In this document: positions 60,909-64,000 of the stretch, one piece after another | How the letters are laid out: every line of letters begins with the position of its first letter | Position numbering within the stretch: position 1 is the first letter of the stretch | Assembly (NCBI RefSeq): GCF_026262505.1 | Contig: NC_067208.1 | Span: forward strand, 4,907,962-4,971,961 | Source: Trichomonas vaginalis G3 | Lineage: Eukaryota; Parabasalia; Trichomonadida; Trichomonadidae | Length of the DNA stretch: 64,000 bases | Direction: 5' to 3' | The notes under the pieces: model-generated | What the model saw: only the letters and a program-made list of their open reading frames with translations | Told to the model about the DNA's origin: nothing | Databases searched by the model: none | Translations under genes and position numbers: made by a program

Positions 60909-63900
60909 ATCATTACCTCAGTTATTGACTCATCCTTACCTCAGTCATTGACTCATCCTTACCTCAGTTATTGACTCATCCTTACCTCAGTCATAGACTC
61001 ATCCTTATCTCAGTCATAGACTCATCTTTACCTCAGACAACAAGTCATCCTTACCTCAGTCATAGACTCATCCTTACCTCAGTCATTGACTCATCCTTAC
61101 CTCAGTCATAGACTCATCTTTACCTCAGACAACAACTCATCCTTACCTCAGTCATAGACTCATCCTTACCTCAGTCATAGACTCATCATTACCTCAGTCA
61201 TTGACTCATCCTTACCTCAGTCATTGACTCATCCTTACCTCAGTCATTGACTCATCCTTACCTCAGTCATAGACTCATCCTTACCTCAGTCATAGACTCA
61301 TCCTTACCTCAGTCATTGACTCATCCTTACCTCAGTCATTGACTCATCCTTACCTCAGTCATTGACTCATCCTTACCTCAGTCATTGACTCATCCTTACC
61401 TCAGTTATTGACTCATCCTTACCTCAGTCATTGACTCATCCTTACCTCAGTCATAGACTCATCCTTACCTCAGTTATTGACTCATCATTACATCAGTCAT
61501 TGACTCATCCTTACCTCAGTCATAGACTCATCCTTACCTCAGTCATTGACTCATCAATCTTACCTCAGTCATTGACTCATCCTTACCTCAGTCATTGACT
61601 CATCCTTATCTCAGTCATTGACTCATCTTTACCTCAGTCATTGACTCATCCTTATCTCAGTCATAGACTCATCCTTACCTCAGTCATTAGACTCATCCTT
61701 ATCTCAGTCATTGACTCATCCTTACCTCAGTCATTGACTCATCCTTACCTCAGTCATTGACTCATCCTTACCTCAGTCATTGACTCATCCTTACCTCAGT
61801 CATAGACTCATCCTTATCTCAGTCATAGACTCATCTTTACCTCAGTTATTGACTCATCCTTACCTCAGTCATTGACTCATCCTTACCTCAGTCATTGACT
61901 CATCCTTACCTCAGTCATTGACTCATCCTTACCTCAGTCATTGACTCATCCTTACCTCAGTCATAGACTCATCCTTACTCAGTCATAGACTCATCTTACC
62001 TCAGTCATTGACTCATCCTTACCTCAGTCATTGACTCATCCTTACCTCAGTCATAGACTCATCCTTACCTCAGTCATAGACTCATCCTTACCTCAGTCAT
62101 TGACTCATCCTTACCTCAGACAAAAAGTCATCATTACCTCAGTCATTGACTCATCCTTAACTCAGTTATTGACTCATCCTTACCTCAGTCATTGACTCAT
62201 CCTTACCTCAGTCATAGACTCATCCTTACCTCAGTAATTGACTCATCCTTACCTCAGTCATTGACTCATCCTTACCTCAGACAAAAAGTCATCCTTACCT
62301 CAGTCATAGACTCATCCTTACTCAGACAATCATCCTTACCTCAGTCATTGACTCATCCTTACCTCAGTCATAGACTCATCCTTACCTCAGACATTGATCA
62401 TCCTTACCTCAGTCATTGACTCATCCTTACCTCAGACAAAAAGTCATCCTTACCTCAGTCATTGACTCATCCTTACCTCAGTCATAGACTCATCATTACC
62501 TCAGTTATTGACTCATCCTTACCTCAGTCATAGACTCATCCTTACTCAGTCATACTCATCTTACCTCAGTCATAGACTCATCCTTACCTCAGTCATTGAC
62601 TCATCCTTACCTCAGTCATTGACTCATCCTTACCTCAGTCATTGACTCATCCTTACCTCAGTCATTGACTCATCCTTACCTCAGTCATAGACTCATCCTT
62701 ACCTCAGTCATAGACTCATCCTTACCTCAGTCATTGACTCATCTTTACCTCAGACAACAACTCATCCTTACCTCAGTCATAGACTCATCCTTACCTCAGT
62801 CATAACTCATCCTTACCTCAGTTATTGACTCATCCTTACCTCAGTCATAGACTCATCCTTACCTCAGTCATAGATATCCTTACCTCAGTCATGACTCATC
62901 CTTACCTCAGTCATAGACTCATCCTTACCTCAGTCATTGACTCATCCTTACCTCAGTTATTGACTCATCCTTACCTCAGTCATTGACTCATCCTTACCTC
63001 AGTCATTGACTCATCCTTACCTCAGTCATTGACTCATCCTTACCTCAGACAAAAAGTCATCCTTACCTCAGTCATTGACTCATCCTTACTCAGTCATTGA
63101 CTCATCCTTACCTCAGTCATTGACTCATCCTTACCTCAGTTATTGACTCATCCTTACCTCAGTCATGACTCATCCTTACCTCAGTCATAGACTCATCCTT
63201 ACCTCAGTCATTGACTCATCCTTACCTCAGTCATGACTCATCCTTACCTCAGTCATTGACTCATCCTTACCTCAGTCATTGACTCATCCTTACCTCAGTC
63301 ATAGACTCATCCTTACCTCAGTCATTGACTCATCCTTACCTCAGTCATGACTCATCCTTACCTCAGTATGACTCATCCTTACCTCAGTCATTGACTCATC
63401 CTTACCTCAGTCATGACTCATCCTTACCTCAGTCATTGACTCATCCTTACCTCAGTCATTGACTCATCCTTACCTCAGTCATTGACTCATCCTTACCTCA
63501 GTCATTGACTCATCCTTACCTCAGTCATTGACTCATCCTTACCTCAGTCATTGACTCATCCTTACCTCAGTCATGACTCATCCTTACCTCAGTCATTGAC
63601 TCATCCTTACCTCAGTCATTGACTCATCCTTACCTCAGACAAAAAGTCATCCTTACCTCAGTCATGACTCATCCTTACCTCAGTCATGACTCATCCTTAC
63701 CTCAGTCATTGACTCATCCTTACCTCAGTCATAGACTCATCCTTACCTCAGTCATTGACTCATCTTACCTCAGTCATTGACTCATCCTTACCTCAGTCAT
63801 AGACTCATCTTACCTCAGACAAAAGTCATCCTTACCTCAGTCATTGACTCATCCTTACCTCAGTCATTGACTCATCCTTACCTCAGTCATTGACTCATCC

Positions 63901-64000
63901 TTACCTCAGTATTGACTCATCCTTACCTCAGTCATGACTCATCCTTACCTCAGTCATGACTCATCCTTACCTCAGTCATTGACTCATCCTTACCTCAGTC
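60909..64000. repeat. 23-bp satellite, right block, runs off the window
   Basis: About 134 units with the core TGACTCATCCTTACCTCAG. Variants have ATAGACTCA or replace the first half with ACAAAAAGTCATC or ACAACAACTCATC. Occasional units lack 1-4 bp. The open frames found here are repeat translations. Confidence 0.97.

Noticed and set aside
60909-64000. Regular 23-bp repeats considered as a CRISPR array or coding repeat
   Set aside because: There are no variable spacers between units, and a period of 23 is not a multiple of three. The open frames are only translations of the satellite.

Overview
This is AT-rich nuclear DNA from a microbial eukaryote, most likely a trichomonad parabasalid (Trichomonas or Tritrichomonas). 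The host genes read without introns. One gene has an initiator TCACTTTCATTA directly before its ATG, which matches the known trichomonad Inr. Large Polinton/Maverick-type elements and an M60-like peptidase fragment fit the same group. The species cannot be fixed from the window; Entamoeba is a weaker alternative.

Layout. Positions 1-8849 hold the right-hand part of a broken capsid-bearing element (element 1) with a D5-like SF3 helicase, an HNH endonuclease, capsid-gene remnants and long non-coding repeat arrays. It ends 86 bp from the 3' end of a CNOT1 gene (8936-13972, minus), which is followed by a small PIP-box protein (14384-14839, minus). Positions 14903-44203 are one nested structure. 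The outer layer is a DNA transposon with 276-bp terminal inverted repeats (TIRs; one mismatch seen) and an AAT target duplication. It encodes a DDE_Tnp_4-type transposase that runs in frame into a ubiquitin-specific protease (USP). A 24.4-kb Polinton (18592-42989, TIRs about 665 bp, target duplication TTCTC) sits inside the USP coding sequence.

The Polinton carries a packaging ATPase, protein-primed DNA polymerase B, retrovirus-like integrase, a whole-looking major capsid gene, minor-capsid candidates, a collagen-like fibre gene with a phage-type tip, and a row of KilA-N genes behind near-identical promoter cassettes. It is broken at roughly eight to ten places, although its TIRs are nearly identical.

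From 44445 on, host genes return: a Chibby-family protein (minus) divergent from a CHD-like chromodomain/SNF2 protein with degenerate ATPase motifs (44934-49787), an acidic repeat protein, a membrane-anchored protein and a small basic protein. After these come an M60-like peptidase fragment and non-coding DNA with MITE-like elements. Two copies of a 1.25-kb foldback transposon lie at 50563-51814 and 59660-60908. The second interrupts a 23-bp satellite that fills the rest of the window.

How it fits together. The flanking host genes belong to mRNA decay (NOT1), the flagellar apparatus (Chibby) and chromatin (CHD-like). The middle is a layered transposon landing site. The least familiar item is the transposase-deubiquitinase fusion; next are the fibre-bearing Polinton and the foldback element whose central loop is inverted between its two copies.
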